Source: Streptococcus agalactiae ATCC 13813 | GTDB lineage: Bacteria > Bacillota > Bacilli > Lactobacillales > Streptococcaceae | Assembly (NCBI RefSeq): GCF_000186445.1 | Contig: NZ_GL636070.1 | Coordinates: 213,062 to 256,795, forward strand | DNA: 43,734 nt | Direction: 5' to 3' | Part shown: positions 33,481-42,880 of the stretch, one piece after another | How the letters are laid out: every line of letters starts with the position of its first letter | How positions within the stretch are numbered: the first letter of the stretch is position 1 | The notes under the pieces: generated by a model | What the model was told of the DNA's origin: nothing | Seen by the model: only the letters and a program-made list of their open reading frames with translations | The model's database searches: none | Position numbers and translations under genes: made by a program

Positions 33481-35883
33481 CTATATTTGTTTCTTTTTAA
33501 GTAAACTTCCCATGAGTCCAAGTATTGCGACACCAAAGAAAGCCAGATAAGATTGTTTTTCTTGTCCAGTTTTAGGTAATGTTTTTTCTTTCTGTTGTGT
33601 ATAGACAGTGCCTGCAATATTTGGAGAAGCTTTTGCTTTTGTATAAGCAGTTGCAACCATGTGGTGAATTTTTTGTTTTTCTATTTGGCTTAACTTTTCT
33701 TGATGTGATGGCTCAGTAAGGTCTACTTTTTCTTGTTCAGTATAGACAAATCGATAATCACCAAATCCTTCATCTTTGGTAGAACTAGCGATATACTGAA
33801 TATCCTTGCTATTAGTAACAAGATTTTTAGCTTTATCGGCTGTTTGGAATCGTAAATCAAGGCCTTTAATAGACTCTGTGAAGCCCCAGTTATTATCAGC
33901 TGTAGGATTGATGGTTTTCTCTGAAATAATATAGTTGATAATAGTTTGGCGATTTTCTAAGTTAAGCAAACGGTTCATTGTGGCATTTTTAGCCCCAGGG
34001 AAGGTACCACTAGCACGGTAGTTATTGGTCACAATCATAAACTCTTGTTTGTCTGTAACGGGCTTACCATCGTACATTAAATCGCGTACTCGACTAGCTT
34101 GACTATTAACAACTTTTCCATCTTTATTGTATTTATTAGGTTGTGTAATATCAAATTTATAAGTCAAGCCATCAATAACGTCAAAATTATAGGTACGATA
34201 TTCGGTATTGATAATATTTTGCGGTGCTTTATTGTTAGGATCAATTTGGTTAAATTGACCAGCGGACATTTCTAACCATTCACGTAAGTCTGCTCCGGTC
34301 ACTTTTAAAAGTGCAGTAACATTATCATAAAGGTAAAGATCAGCTACGTTTTTAATTGCAACAGGTCCAGCTGGAATATCAGTATATGCGGTAGCATCGC
34401 CACGTGTTCCGGCTTTAAATGGTGCTGCAGCAGATAGAAGTGGTAAATTTGCCTCAGGTGTTCCTTTTAATTCATTTGCAACGTACCAACGTTGAGCGTT
34501 GTTAACAATTTGAACTGAAGGGTCATCTTTAACTAGTGCAAAGTAACTTGTAATTGGCGCAGTTGTTGTACCTACTTGTTGGCGAACATAGTTGATAGTG
34601 CCATCGTGTGCTTCCTTAGCCAATGCAATGATACGCTCGTCAGTAGTTGTTGAGTTCATATCAATTTTACGGATTTTAGCACTGCTTTCGGAGACTTGCC
34701 ATTTTCCATTAGTATAACTAAGTCCTAAATCAATAATACCAAGATGATCCCCGTACTTGCCTGCCATTGTAATAGGTGTTCCATTTATTTTTCCGTTGAT
34801 ACCATCAACTCCAGTGTATTTTTCATAGAAGCCAGTACCGTTACCTGATGGAAATTCAGCGTGTGAGTGTCCCGTAACAACGGCATCCACTCCCTTGATG
34901 CTGGCAATTTGATAGCCAACGTTTTCTTCACCTTCTTCATATCGATCATCTCCAATGCCAGAGTGTGATAAAACGAGAATGACATCTGCTCCTTTAGCAC
35001 GCATAGTAGGAACGATTTCTTCGATTGCTTTAACTGAATCTTTGACAATAACCTTTCCCTCTAGGTTAGCCTTGTCCCAGTTTAAGATTTGAGGAGGTAC
35101 AATTCCTGTAATTCCAATATTTAGTGCAACAGATCTTCCTGTTGAATCTTTGAAGGTTTTAGTAATGATGTCATAAGTTTTAAAAACTGGTTGATGTGTT
35201 TTGAAATCCAAAACATTTGCGTTGAGGATTGGAAGGTTGGCCGTAGCAATGATTTTTTTGAGGTAATCTAAACCGTAATTAAACTCATGATTACCTAGTG
35301 TTGATGCATCATAACCAAGAGCATTCATGGCTTGGTACATAGGATGTTCTTCATTTTCTGCAACAGGTTTAACGATTGCTTTATAAGTTCCTAAAGGTGT
35401 CCCTTGAATGACATCTCCGTTATCAACTAAGACGGTATTAGGATTTTCTTTTTTTGCTTCTTCGATAAGGACAGCAGTTTTTGCTAACCCTATTTTTTGA
35501 GATTCTTTATCTTGATAATAATCATAGTTAACTAAATTGGTGTGTAGGTCTGTGGTTGACATGATGCGAAGGTCAACTTTTTCACCTTCAATAGGTTTGA
35601 GATCACTAGTTGTGGCTTCTGTGGCAACAGGCTGTGGATCTTGGTTATTGGTAGTGGTATTTGTGCTTGTGGCTGTTGAAGCATCAGTTATTGCAGTTGG
35701 AGTAGAAGTAACGTTTGACTTTTCCTCTGCAATTGTGCTAGTAGGGGTAGTTGATTCAACCTTTGTAGCGGTTGAACTTGGTGTTGTAACAATGTCTTCT
35801 GCTTGAACAGCTAAACCACTTGTTGCTGTAGCTGTTAAGACAGTTAAAGCGAATACGCTTTTTGAAAAATAATGTTTTGACAT
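33481..35883 (-). CDS. cdnP: Cell-wall-anchored cyclic-dinucleotide phosphodiesterase / 2',3'-cyclic-nucleotide phosphodiesterase
   Basis: An 800-residue surface protein: signal peptide (about 1-28), Thr/Ser-rich stretch to residue 95, metallophosphatase domain (RIMSTTDLHTNL, LVDNGDVIQGTPLG, TLGNHEFNYGLDYL, VLVLSHSGIGDD, VVTGHSHAEF), 5'-nucleotidase C domain (about 435-680), and sortase signal LPKTG at 769 with hydrophobic helix and KKK tail. This is the architecture of CdnP in group B Streptococcus, which I recall as an ectonucleotidase that degrades secreted c-di-AMP and so dampens host STING signalling. Placement directly before relA and dtd matches that locus. AGGAGA lies 5 bases before ATG 35883. 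A near-cre sequence overlaps its promoter. Confidence 0.9.
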   Translation of the reverse strand: MSKHYFSKSVFALTVLTATATSGLAVQAEDIVTTPSSTATKVESTTPTSTIAEEKSNVTSTPTAITDASTATSTNTTTNNQDPQPVATEATTSDLKPIEGEKVDLRIMSTTDLHTNLVNYDYYQDKESQKIGLAKTAVLIEEAKKENPNTVLVDNGDVIQGTPLGTYKAIVKPVAENEEHPMYQAMNALGYDASTLGNHEFNYGLDYLKKIIATANLPILNANVLDFKTHQPVFKTYDIITKTFKDSTGRSVALNIGITGIVPPQILNWDKANLEGKVIVKDSVKAIEEIVPTMRAKGADVILVLSHSGIGDDRYEEGEENVGYQIASIKGVDAVVTGHSHAEFPSGNGTGFYEKYTGVDGINGKINGTPITMAGKYGDHLGIIDLGLSYTNGKWQVSESSAKIRKIDMNSTTTDERIIALAKEAHDGTINYVRQQVGTTTAPITSYFALVKDDPSVQIVNNAQRWYVANELKGTPEANLPLLSAAAPFKAGTRGDATAYTDIPAGPVAIKNVADLYLYDNVTALLKVTGADLREWLEMSAGQFNQIDPNNKAPQNIINTEYRTYNFDVIDGLTYKFDITQPNKYNKDGKVVNSQASRVRDLMYDGKPVTDKQEFMIVTNNYRASGTFPGAKNATMNRLLNLENRQTIINYIISEKTINPTADNNWGFTESIKGLDLRFQTADKAKNLVTNSKDIQYIASSTKDEGFGDYRFVYTEQEKVDLTEPSHQEKLSQIEKQKIHHMVATAYTKAKASPNIAGTVYTQQKEKTLPKTGQEKQSYLAFFGVAILGLMGSLLKKKQI

Positions 35884-35933
35884 AAATCTCCTCCATTAAA
35901 ACATTACATGTATATTATCCTAATCTAAAAACT

Positions 35934-35962
35934 ATTATAGCTTATTGAAAACGTTTAATCAA
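35934..35962 (-). promoter_or_regulatory. cdnP promoter with cre-like sequence in the spacer
   Basis: On the minus strand TTGATT (35962-35957) and TATAAT (35939-35934) are 17 bp apart. Within the spacer, plus-strand 35946-35959 reads TGAAAACGTTTAAT, one mismatch from the cre pattern TGWAARCGYTWNCW. Binding of CcpA there would block RNA polymerase. Confidence 0.65.
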
Positions 35963-36142
35963 TCTCATTTACGAATTATTTTTAGTATTTTCACCAAAAA
36001 CAATCGTTTATTTATAAAGGATAACTTGGTTAGACACATTTACTTGGCATTTAATTCTTTTTGAGCCTCTAACTTCTTTTATTTTTAGGTTAAAAAGTGA
36101 TAAAATAGGTACAATCTATCACTATGATTAAAGAGGATAACT

Positions 36143-38359
36143 ATGGTCAAAGAAATTAATTTAACAGGAGAAGAGGTTGTTGCAATCACATCCCAGTACA
36201 TGAGTGAGACGGATGTTGCTTTTGTAAAATTTGCCTTAAATTACGCAACCGCAGCTCATTATTATCAAGCAAGAAAGTCGGGAGAGCCCTACATTATTCA
36301 TCCAATCCAAGTAGCAGGTATTCTTGCAGATTTACACCTTGATGCCGTTACGGTAGCTTGTGGTTTTTTACATGATGTTGTAGAAGATACGGAAATTACC
36401 CTTGATGAGATTGAAACTGATTTTGGCAAGGATGTTCGCGATATTATTGACGGCGTAACAAAATTGGGTAAAGTGGAGTACAAATCTCATGAAGAACAGT
36501 TAGCAGAAAATCACCGTAAAATGTTAATGGCTATGTCTAAGGACATCCGTGTTATTTTGGTTAAGCTCGCTGACCGCTTACATAATATGAGAACCCTTAA
36601 ACACCTCAGAAAAGATAAACAAGAGCGTATTTCACGTGAGACTATGGAAATATACGCTCCTTTAGCGCATCGTTTGGGGATTAGTCGTATCAAGTGGGAA
36701 TTAGAAGATTTATCTTTTCGTTACTTGAATGAGACGGAATTTTATAAGATTTCTCATATGATGAGTGAAAAACGTCGTGAACGCGAAGAGTTGGTTGATA
36801 TAATTGTCGATAAAATCAGATCCTATACTGAGGAACAGGGTTTATATGGTGATATTTATGGTAGACCAAAACACATTTATTCTATTTACAGAAAAATGCG
36901 TGATAAAAAGAAACGCTTTGATCAGATTTATGATTTAATTGCGATACGCTGTATCATGGAAACTGCTAGTGATGTTTATGCCATGGTGGGGTATATCCAT
37001 GAGTTATGGCGTCCTATGCCAGGAAGGTTTAAAGATTATATTGCGGCACCAAAGGCCAATGGTTATCAATCTATTCACACGACGGTTTATGGACCTAAAG
37101 GGCCAATTGAAATTCAGATTCGAACTAAAGAAATGCATCAAGTTGCCGAGTTTGGTGTTGCAGCCCATTGGGCCTATAAAAAAGGAATCACCAGTAAGGT
37201 TAATCAAGCAGAGCAATCGGTTGGTATGGGATGGATTCAAGAATTAGTTGAGCTTCAAGATGAATCAAAAGACGCCAAGGATTTTGTTGACTCTGTTAAG
37301 GAAGATATCTTTACAGAACGCATCTATGTTTTTACCCCAAATGGTGCTGTTCAGGAATTGCCAAGGGAATCTGGACCAATTGATTTTGCTTATGCTATTC
37401 ACACGCAAGTTGGAGAAAAAGCTACTGGCGCTAAAGTAAATGGACGTATGGTTCCATTGACTGCTAAGTTAAAAACAGGAGATGTTGTTGAGATTATCAC
37501 AAACCCTAATTCATTTGGACCAAGTCGTGACTGGATTAAGATTGTTAAGACCAATAAAGCTCGCAATAAAATTCGTCAGTTCTTCAAAAACCAAGATAAA
37601 GAAACTTCTATTAATAAAGGTAGAGAATTACTGGTTGATTATTTCCAAGAACAAGGTTATGTGCCTAACAAATATTTAGATAAGAAACATATTGAAGAAA
37701 TCCTTCCACGTGTCAGTGTTAAAAGTGAGGAAGCTTTGTATGCAGCCGTAGGTTTTGGTGATTTGAGTCCGATTAGTATTTTTAATAAACTGACGGAAAA
37801 AGAACGCCGTGAGGAGGAACGTGCTAAGGCTAAAGCGGAAGCAGACGAACTTATTAACGGTGGTGAAATCAAAACCGATAAGCGTGATGTTCTCAAAGTT
37901 AAGAGTGAAAATGGTGTTATCATTCAAGGAGCTTCAGGTTTATTAATGCGTATTGCAAAATGTTGTAATCCCGTTCCTGGAGATCTCATTGAAGGCTATA
38001 TAACTAAAGGTAGAGGCGTGGCTATCCATCGTTCAGATTGTCAAAATTTAAAGAGTCAGGAGAACTACGAACAACGTTTGATTGATGTTGAGTGGGATGA
38101 TGATGGATCTAAAAAAGAGTACATGGCTGAAATCGATATTTATGGTTTGAACCGTAGTGGCCTCCTTAATGATGTTCTTCAAACCTTATCAAATGCAACA
38201 AAGCTAGTATCGACAGTAAATGCACAACCAACAAAAGATATGAAATTTGCTAATATTCATGTTAGCTTTGGAATTTCAAATTTAGCACAATTGACAACTG
38301 TGGTTGATAAAATCAAAATTATCCCAGATGTTTATTCTGTTAAACGTACGAATGGTTAG
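36143..38359 (+). CDS. relA: Bifunctional (p)ppGpp synthetase/hydrolase
   Basis: A 738-residue Rel/RSH enzyme that makes and destroys the alarmone (p)ppGpp. The hydrolase HD domain is intact (HPIQVAGILADL and FLHDVVEDT, His77-Asp78), so it is bifunctional. The synthetase domain contains YDLIAIRCI and GRFKDYIAAPKANGYQSIHT (from residue 294). Then come the TGS domain (YVFTPNGAVQELP), a zinc-finger/RIS region (CCNPVPGD, GVAIHRSDC), and a C-terminal ACT domain. AGAGGA lies 5 bases before ATG. dtd follows after 9 bases, as in many Firmicutes. Confidence 0.96.
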   Translation: MVKEINLTGEEVVAITSQYMSETDVAFVKFALNYATAAHYYQARKSGEPYIIHPIQVAGILADLHLDAVTVACGFLHDVVEDTEITLDEIETDFGKDVRDIIDGVTKLGKVEYKSHEEQLAENHRKMLMAMSKDIRVILVKLADRLHNMRTLKHLRKDKQERISRETMEIYAPLAHRLGISRIKWELEDLSFRYLNETEFYKISHMMSEKRREREELVDIIVDKIRSYTEEQGLYGDIYGRPKHIYSIYRKMRDKKKRFDQIYDLIAIRCIMETASDVYAMVGYIHELWRPMPGRFKDYIAAPKANGYQSIHTTVYGPKGPIEIQIRTKEMHQVAEFGVAAHWAYKKGITSKVNQAEQSVGMGWIQELVELQDESKDAKDFVDSVKEDIFTERIYVFTPNGAVQELPRESGPIDFAYAIHTQVGEKATGAKVNGRMVPLTAKLKTGDVVEIITNPNSFGPSRDWIKIVKTNKARNKIRQFFKNQDKETSINKGRELLVDYFQEQGYVPNKYLDKKHIEEILPRVSVKSEEALYAAVGFGDLSPISIFNKLTEKERREEERAKAKAEADELINGGEIKTDKRDVLKVKSENGVIIQGASGLLMRIAKCCNPVPGDLIEGYITKGRGVAIHRSDCQNLKSQENYEQRLIDVEWDDDGSKKEYMAEIDIYGLNRSGLLNDVLQTLSNATKLVSTVNAQPTKDMKFANIHVSFGISNLAQLTTVVDKIKIIPDVYSVKRTNG

Positions 38360-38368
38360 GAGAGCAAA

Positions 38369-38812
38369 ATGAAAATCATTATTCAACGTGTTAGTCAAGC
38401 AAGTGTTTCTATTGAAGATGATGTAGTCGGATCTATTGAGAAGGGTTTAGTACTTCTAGTTGGGATTGCTCCAGAAGATACAACAGAAGATATTGCTTAT
38501 GCAGTTCGTAAAATTACTAGCATGCGTATTTTTTCTGATGATGATGGGAAAATGAACCTTTCAATTCAAGACATTAAAGGAAGCGTCTTATCTATCTCAC
38601 AATTTACACTCTTTGCAGATACCAAAAAAGGAAATCGTCCAGCTTTTACTGGGGCAGCTGATCCTGTTAAAGCGAATCAGTTTTATGATATCTTTAATCA
38701 AGAATTAGCAAATCATGTTTCGGTAGAAACAGGTCAATTTGGAGCTGATATGCAAGTCAGTCTGATTAATGATGGACCAGTAACTATCGTTTTAGATACT
38801 AAAAATAAATAA
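38369..38812 (+). CDS. dtd: D-aminoacyl-tRNA deacylase
   Basis: A 147-residue enzyme that removes D-amino acids (and glycine) mischarged onto tRNA. The two invariant motifs are SQFTLFAD (SQxTL, residues about 75-82) and NDGPVTIVL (NxGPxT) near the C-terminus. It is cotranscribed with relA and followed by a terminator. Confidence 0.96.
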   Translation: MKIIIQRVSQASVSIEDDVVGSIEKGLVLLVGIAPEDTTEDIAYAVRKITSMRIFSDDDGKMNLSIQDIKGSVLSISQFTLFADTKKGNRPAFTGAADPVKANQFYDIFNQELANHVSVETGQFGADMQVSLINDGPVTIVLDTKNK

Positions 38813-38818
38813 AAAACC

Positions 38819-38850
38819 AAAGAGTTGGGCAGAATGCTTGGCTCTTTTTA
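38819..38850 (+). terminator. Terminator of relA-dtd
   Basis: AAAGAGTTGGGC pairs with GCTTGGCTCTTT through several G-T pairs over a 5-base loop, followed by TTATT. It begins 7 bases after the dtd stop. Confidence 0.7.
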
Positions 38851-38943
38851 TTGTGGTTCTAATTATACTCCTTAACCCATTCATGTTTATGAAAAGATTT
38901 ACTGTAGCTTGGAAAGGCATGAATAAAGGTTGTTGATGTGAAA

Positions 38944-38957
38944 TTAAGTGCACTTAA
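38944..38957. promoter_or_regulatory. Perfect 14-bp palindrome upstream of adcAII
   Basis: TTAAGTGCACTTAA is a perfect palindrome 42 bp upstream of the -35 element. It resembles, but does not match, the AdcR operator; it may be a second regulator's site. Confidence 0.4.
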
Positions 38958-38998
38958 CAATATTAAAAATAGAAAAATATTAGATTTATGGTTTTTCG

Positions 38999-39040
38999 TT
39001 GACACTAAAATAAGAATACTCTAAAATGTTAACTGATTAA
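38999..39040 (+). promoter_or_regulatory. adcAII promoter with AdcR-like zinc operator
   Basis: TTGACA (38999-39004) and TAAAAT (39022-39027) are spaced 17 bp, close to consensus. TTAACTGATTAA at 39029-39040 differs at one base from the streptococcal AdcR operator TTAACYRGTTAA and begins two bases after the -10. Zinc-loaded AdcR bound there would block transcription, so the operon should switch on in zinc shortage. Confidence 0.8.
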
Positions 39041-39066
39041 GTATTTTTTATTTTAAAGGAGGTTTA

Positions 39067-39990
39067 ATGAAAAGGATACGGAAAAGCCTTATTTTTGTTC
39101 TCGGAATAGTTACCCTAATTTGCTTATGTGCTTGTACTAAACAGAGCCAGCAAAAAAATGGCTTGTCGGTCGTGACTAGCTTTTATCCAGTATATTCCAT
39201 TACAAAAGCAGTTTCTGGTGATTTGAATGATATTAAAATGATTCGATCACAGTCAGGCATTCATGGTTTTGAACCCTCATCAAGTGATGTTGCTGCCATT
39301 TATGATGCTGATCTATTTCTTTATCATTCGCACACACTAGAAGCTTGGGCGAGACGTTTGGAACCTAGTTTGCATCACTCTAAAGTATCTGTAATTGAAG
39401 CTTCAAAAGGTATGACTTTGGATAAAGTTCATGGCTTAGAAGATGTAGAGGCAGAAAAAGGAGTAGATGAGTCAACCTTGTATGACCCTCACACTTGGAA
39501 TGACCCTGTAAAAGTATCTGAGGAAGCACAACTCATCGCTACACAATTAGCTAAAAAGGATCCTAAAAACGCTAAGGTTTATCAAAAAAATGCTGATCAA
39601 TTTAGTGACAAGGCAATGGCTATTGCAGAGAAGTATAAGCCAAAATTTAAAGCTGCAAAGTCTAAATACTTTGTGACTTCACATACAGCATTCTCATACT
39701 TAGCTAAGCGATACGGATTGACTCAGTTAGGTATTGCAGGTGTCTCAACCGAGCAAGAACCTAGTGCTAAAAAATTAGCCGAAATTCAGGAGTTTGTGAA
39801 AACATATAAGGTTAAGACTATTTTTGTTGAAGAAGGAGTCTCACCTAAATTAGCTCAAGCAGTAGCTTCAGCTACTCGAGTTAAAATTGCAAGTTTAAGT
39901 CCTTTAGAAGCAGTTCCCAAAAACAATAAAGATTACTTAGAAAATTTGGAAACTAATCTTAAGGTACTTGTCAAATCGTTAAATCAATAG
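39067..39990 (+). CDS. adcAII: Zinc-binding lipoprotein AdcAII (Lmb-like)
   Basis: A 307-residue cluster 9 metal-binding lipoprotein. The signal peptide ends at lipobox LCAC (Cys23). Zinc ligands are expected at the His in SGIHGFEP, LFLYHSHTLE and VTSHTAFSYLAK and the Asp/Glu near the C-terminus. It lacks the long His-rich loop of AdcA and so resembles AdcAII/Lmb. It delivers zinc to the AdcCB permease encoded elsewhere. The laminin-binding Lmb paralogue of the scpB transposon has a different N-terminus as I recall it, so this is the core-genome copy. Cotranscribed with the histidine-triad gene 26 bases downstream. Confidence 0.9.
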   Translation: MKRIRKSLIFVLGIVTLICLCACTKQSQQKNGLSVVTSFYPVYSITKAVSGDLNDIKMIRSQSGIHGFEPSSSDVAAIYDADLFLYHSHTLEAWARRLEPSLHHSKVSVIEASKGMTLDKVHGLEDVEAEKGVDESTLYDPHTWNDPVKVSEEAQLIATQLAKKDPKNAKVYQKNADQFSDKAMAIAEKYKPKFKAAKSKYFVTSHTAFSYLAKRYGLTQLGIAGVSTEQEPSAKKLAEIQEFVKTYKVKTIFVEEGVSPKLAQAVASATRVKIASLSPLEAVPKNNKDYLENLETNLKVLVKSLNQ

Positions 39991-40016
39991 GTAGTTATAT
40001 AAAGAAAGGACGCAGG

Positions 40017-42599
40017 ATGAATCGTAAAAAAACAGTTATTATTAGTGCTTTATCAGTAGCTCTATTTGGTACTGGTGTAGGTGCTTACCAATTAGGTAGC
40101 TATAATGCCCAAAAATCAGACAATAGTGTTTCTTATGTGAAAACAGATAAATCTGATAGCAAAGCACAAGCAACAGCTGCAAATAAAACGCCCGACCAAA
40201 TCAGTAAAGAAGAAGGCATATCTGCAGAACAAATCGTTGTTAAAATTACTGATGATGGTTATGTAACTTCTCATGGAGACCATTACCATTATTACAATGG
40301 GAAAGTGCCATATGATGCCATCATTAGTGAAGAATTGATTATGAAAGACCCTAGCTATGTCTTTAATAAAGCTGATGTCATTAATGAAGTCAAAGATGGT
40401 TATATTATCAAAGTTAATGGTAAGTATTACCTCTATCTTAAAGAAGGTAGCAAACGAACAAATGTTCGTACAAAGGAACAAATCCAAAAGCAACGCGAAG
40501 AATGGTCTAAGGGTGGTTCTAAGGGAGAATCAGGAAAGCATAGTAGTGCAAAAACTCAAGCTTTATCAGCCAGCGTACGTGAAGCGAAAGCTAGCGGTCG
40601 CTATACTACAGATGATGGTTATGTTTTTAGTCCAACAGATGTCATTGATGACATGGGAGATGCCTTTTTAGTACCACATGGCGATCATTTCCATTATATA
40701 CCGAAAGCTGATTTATCTCCATCAGAGTTATCAGCCGCACAGGCATATTGGAACCGCAAGACTGGCCGATCAGGTAATAGCTCAAAACCATCAAATTCAA
40801 GTTCATACATTCATGCAAGTGCACCAAGCGGTAATGTATCAACAGGAAGACATGCTAATGCCCCTATTTCTATTCCAAGAGTCACTCACGCAAATCATTG
40901 GTCAAAACCAGCTGGTAATCATGCTACGGCACCAAAACACCATGCACCTACAACCAAACCAATCAACAAAGATTCTGCTTTAGACAAAATGTTGAAACGT
41001 TTATATGCTCAACCGTTATCTGCTCGTCACGTAGAAAGTGATGGTTTGGTTTATGACCCAGCACAAGTTAATGCTTTCACAGCAACCGGTGTTTCTATTC
41101 CGCACGGTAATCATTTCCACTTTATTCACTATAAGGATATGTCTCCATTAGAGTTAGAAGCAACAAGGATGGTGGCAGAGCATAGAGGACATCATATTGA
41201 TGCATTAGGGAAAAAAGATTCTACAGAGAAACCAAAGCATATTTCTCATGAACCTAATAAGGAACCTCACACAGAGGAAGAACACCATGCAGTAACACCG
41301 AAAGACCAACGTAAAGGCAAACCAAATAGCCAGATTGTCTACAGTGCTCAAGAAATTGAAGAGGCAAAAAAAGCTGGTAAATACACAACATCTGATGGTT
41401 ACATTTTTGATGCCAAAGATATTAAAAAAGATACAGGTACAGGTTATGTCATTCCACATATGACACATGAGCATTGGGTACCAAAGAAAGATTTATCAGA
41501 GTCGGAATTAAAAGCAGCTCAAGAATTTCTTTCAGGAAAATCTGAAGCAAATCAAGACAAACCAAAAACAGGTAAAACAGCTCAAGAAATCTATGAGGCA
41601 ATTGAACCAAAAGCAATTGTTAAACCTGAAGATTTATTATTTGGAATTGCACAAGCGACAGACTATAAGAATGGTACATTTGTAATTCCTCATAAAGATC
41701 ATTACCATTATGTGGAATTAAAATGGTTTGATGAAGAAAAAGATCTTTTAGCTGATTCAGATAAGGCATATTCTTTAGAAGACTATTTAGCTACAGCTAA
41801 ATATTACATGATGCACCCAGAAAAACGTCCTAAAGTTGAGGGATGGGGTAAAGATGCTGAAATTTATAAGGAAAAGGACTCTAATAAAACAGATAAACCA
41901 AGTCCTGCACCAACTGATAATAAATCAACATCAAATTCTAGTGATAAAAACTTAAGTGCTGCAGAAGTATTCAAACAAGCAAAACCAGAAAAAATTGTAC
42001 CGCTTGATAAAATTGCTGCTCACATGGCATATGCAGTTGGATTTGAAGATGATCAATTGATTGTTCCTCATCATGATCATTATCATAATGTTCCTATGGC
42101 ATGGTTTGACAAGGGTGGTTTATGGAAAGCACCAGAAGGCTATACATTACAACAACTCTTCTCAACAATTAAATACTACATGGAACATCCTAATGAATTA
42201 CCAAAAGAAAAAGGTTGGGGACACGACAGTGATCATAACAAAGGCTCAAATAAAGACAATAAAGCCAAAAATTATGCTCCAGATGAAGAACCTGAAGATT
42301 CAGGGAAAGTAACTCACAACTATGGTTTTTATGATGTTAATAAAGGTTCAGACGAAGAAGAACCAGAAAAACAAGAAGATGAATCAGAGCTAGATGAATA
42401 TGAACTAGGAATGGCACAAAACGCTAAGAAATATGGTATGGATAGACAATCTTTTGAAAAGCAACTCATCCAATTATCAAATAAATATAGTGTAAGTTTT
42501 GAAAGCTTTAATTATATTAATGGTAATCAAGTTCAAGTTACTAAAAAAGATGGCTCTAAAGTGCTTGTTGATATTAAAACACTAGCAGAAGTGAAATAA
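40017..42599 (+). CDS. shtII: Streptococcal histidine triad surface protein (ShtII-like)
   Basis: An 860-residue secreted protein with an N-terminal signal (about 1-28) and six HxxHxH zinc-binding triads: residue 86 HGDHYH, 221 HGDHFH, 363 HGNHFH, 481 HMTHEH, 559 HKDHYH and 685 HHDHYH. Low-complexity Ser/His-rich linkers (about 250-320) and Lys/Glu/Pro-rich linkers separate the repeats; the C-terminal ~90 residues are acidic and then globular. There is no LPXTG motif. These proteins bind zinc at the surface and hand it to AdcAII; they also bind complement factor H in some streptococci. ATG is preceded by AAAGGA. The fourth triad lacks the usual Gly/Asp before the central His and may bind metal differently. 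Confidence 0.93.
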   Translation: MNRKKTVIISALSVALFGTGVGAYQLGSYNAQKSDNSVSYVKTDKSDSKAQATAANKTPDQISKEEGISAEQIVVKITDDGYVTSHGDHYHYYNGKVPYDAIISEELIMKDPSYVFNKADVINEVKDGYIIKVNGKYYLYLKEGSKRTNVRTKEQIQKQREEWSKGGSKGESGKHSSAKTQALSASVREAKASGRYTTDDGYVFSPTDVIDDMGDAFLVPHGDHFHYIPKADLSPSELSAAQAYWNRKTGRSGNSSKPSNSSSYIHASAPSGNVSTGRHANAPISIPRVTHANHWSKPAGNHATAPKHHAPTTKPINKDSALDKMLKRLYAQPLSARHVESDGLVYDPAQVNAFTATGVSIPHGNHFHFIHYKDMSPLELEATRMVAEHRGHHIDALGKKDSTEKPKHISHEPNKEPHTEEEHHAVTPKDQRKGKPNSQIVYSAQEIEEAKKAGKYTTSDGYIFDAKDIKKDTGTGYVIPHMTHEHWVPKKDLSESELKAAQEFLSGKSEANQDKPKTGKTAQEIYEAIEPKAIVKPEDLLFGIAQATDYKNGTFVIPHKDHYHYVELKWFDEEKDLLADSDKAYSLEDYLATAKYYMMHPEKRPKVEGWGKDAEIYKEKDSNKTDKPSPAPTDNKSTSNSSDKNLSAAEVFKQAKPEKIVPLDKIAAHMAYAVGFEDDQLIVPHHDHYHNVPMAWFDKGGLWKAPEGYTLQQLFSTIKYYMEHPNELPKEKGWGHDSDHNKGSNKDNKAKNYAPDEEPEDSGKVTHNYGFYDVNKGSDEEEPEKQEDESELDEYELGMAQNAKKYGMDRQSFEKQLIQLSNKYSVSFESFNYINGNQVQVTKKDGSKVLVDIKTLAEVK

Positions 42600-42630
42600 T
42601 AAAAGAGTTGAATAAACTTAGCTGACAACT

Positions 42631-42664
42631 AAAAACAAACAAGTCACCGCACTTGTTTGTTTTT
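42631..42664. terminator. Terminator of adcAII-shtII
   Basis: A perfect 14-bp stem AAAAACAAACAAGT / ACTTGTTTGTTTTT over a 6-base loop, extended by CT/AG. Confidence 0.9.
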
Positions 42665-42826
42665 TAGTTATGATTTCTAGCGTGCGAAGATTTTAATGAT
42701 ATATCTAATTCTTATTTTGAACAACCATTGTTTTACGCTTAAAAAGAGAGTTAATGTATTTTTGTTTGAGGAAGTTTTCTTGTTTTGACTTTTATAAAAC
42801 GACTAAAGTTATAATCACTAAATAAA

Positions 42827-42870
42827 GAGCCACTACTAAAAACTGTATAACAGGTTTCTAGTAGTGGCTC
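42827..42870 (-). terminator. Terminator of the DeoR-family gene
   Basis: GAGCCACTACTA pairs perfectly with TAGTAGTGGCTC; on the minus strand it follows the regulator gene and ends with TTTATTT. The 42671-42826 stretch between the two terminators holds no recognisable gene. Confidence 0.8.
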
Positions 42871-42880
42871 ACTTGTTTTA

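Noticed and set aside
35537..35806. Plus-strand Val-rich frame within cdnP
   Set aside because: It is the antisense of the Thr/Ser-rich linker of the surface protein and carries no recognisable domain.
39067..39990. Lmb of the scpB-lmb transposon
   Set aside because: The signal peptide and many residues differ from Lmb as I recall it, and neither scpB nor insertion sequences are nearby; it follows relA-dtd as the core adcAII copy does.
40116..40493. 125-codon minus-strand frame inside the histidine-triad gene
   Set aside because: Opposite-strand reading of repeated His/Asp codons in a gene with strong motifs; no independent signals.
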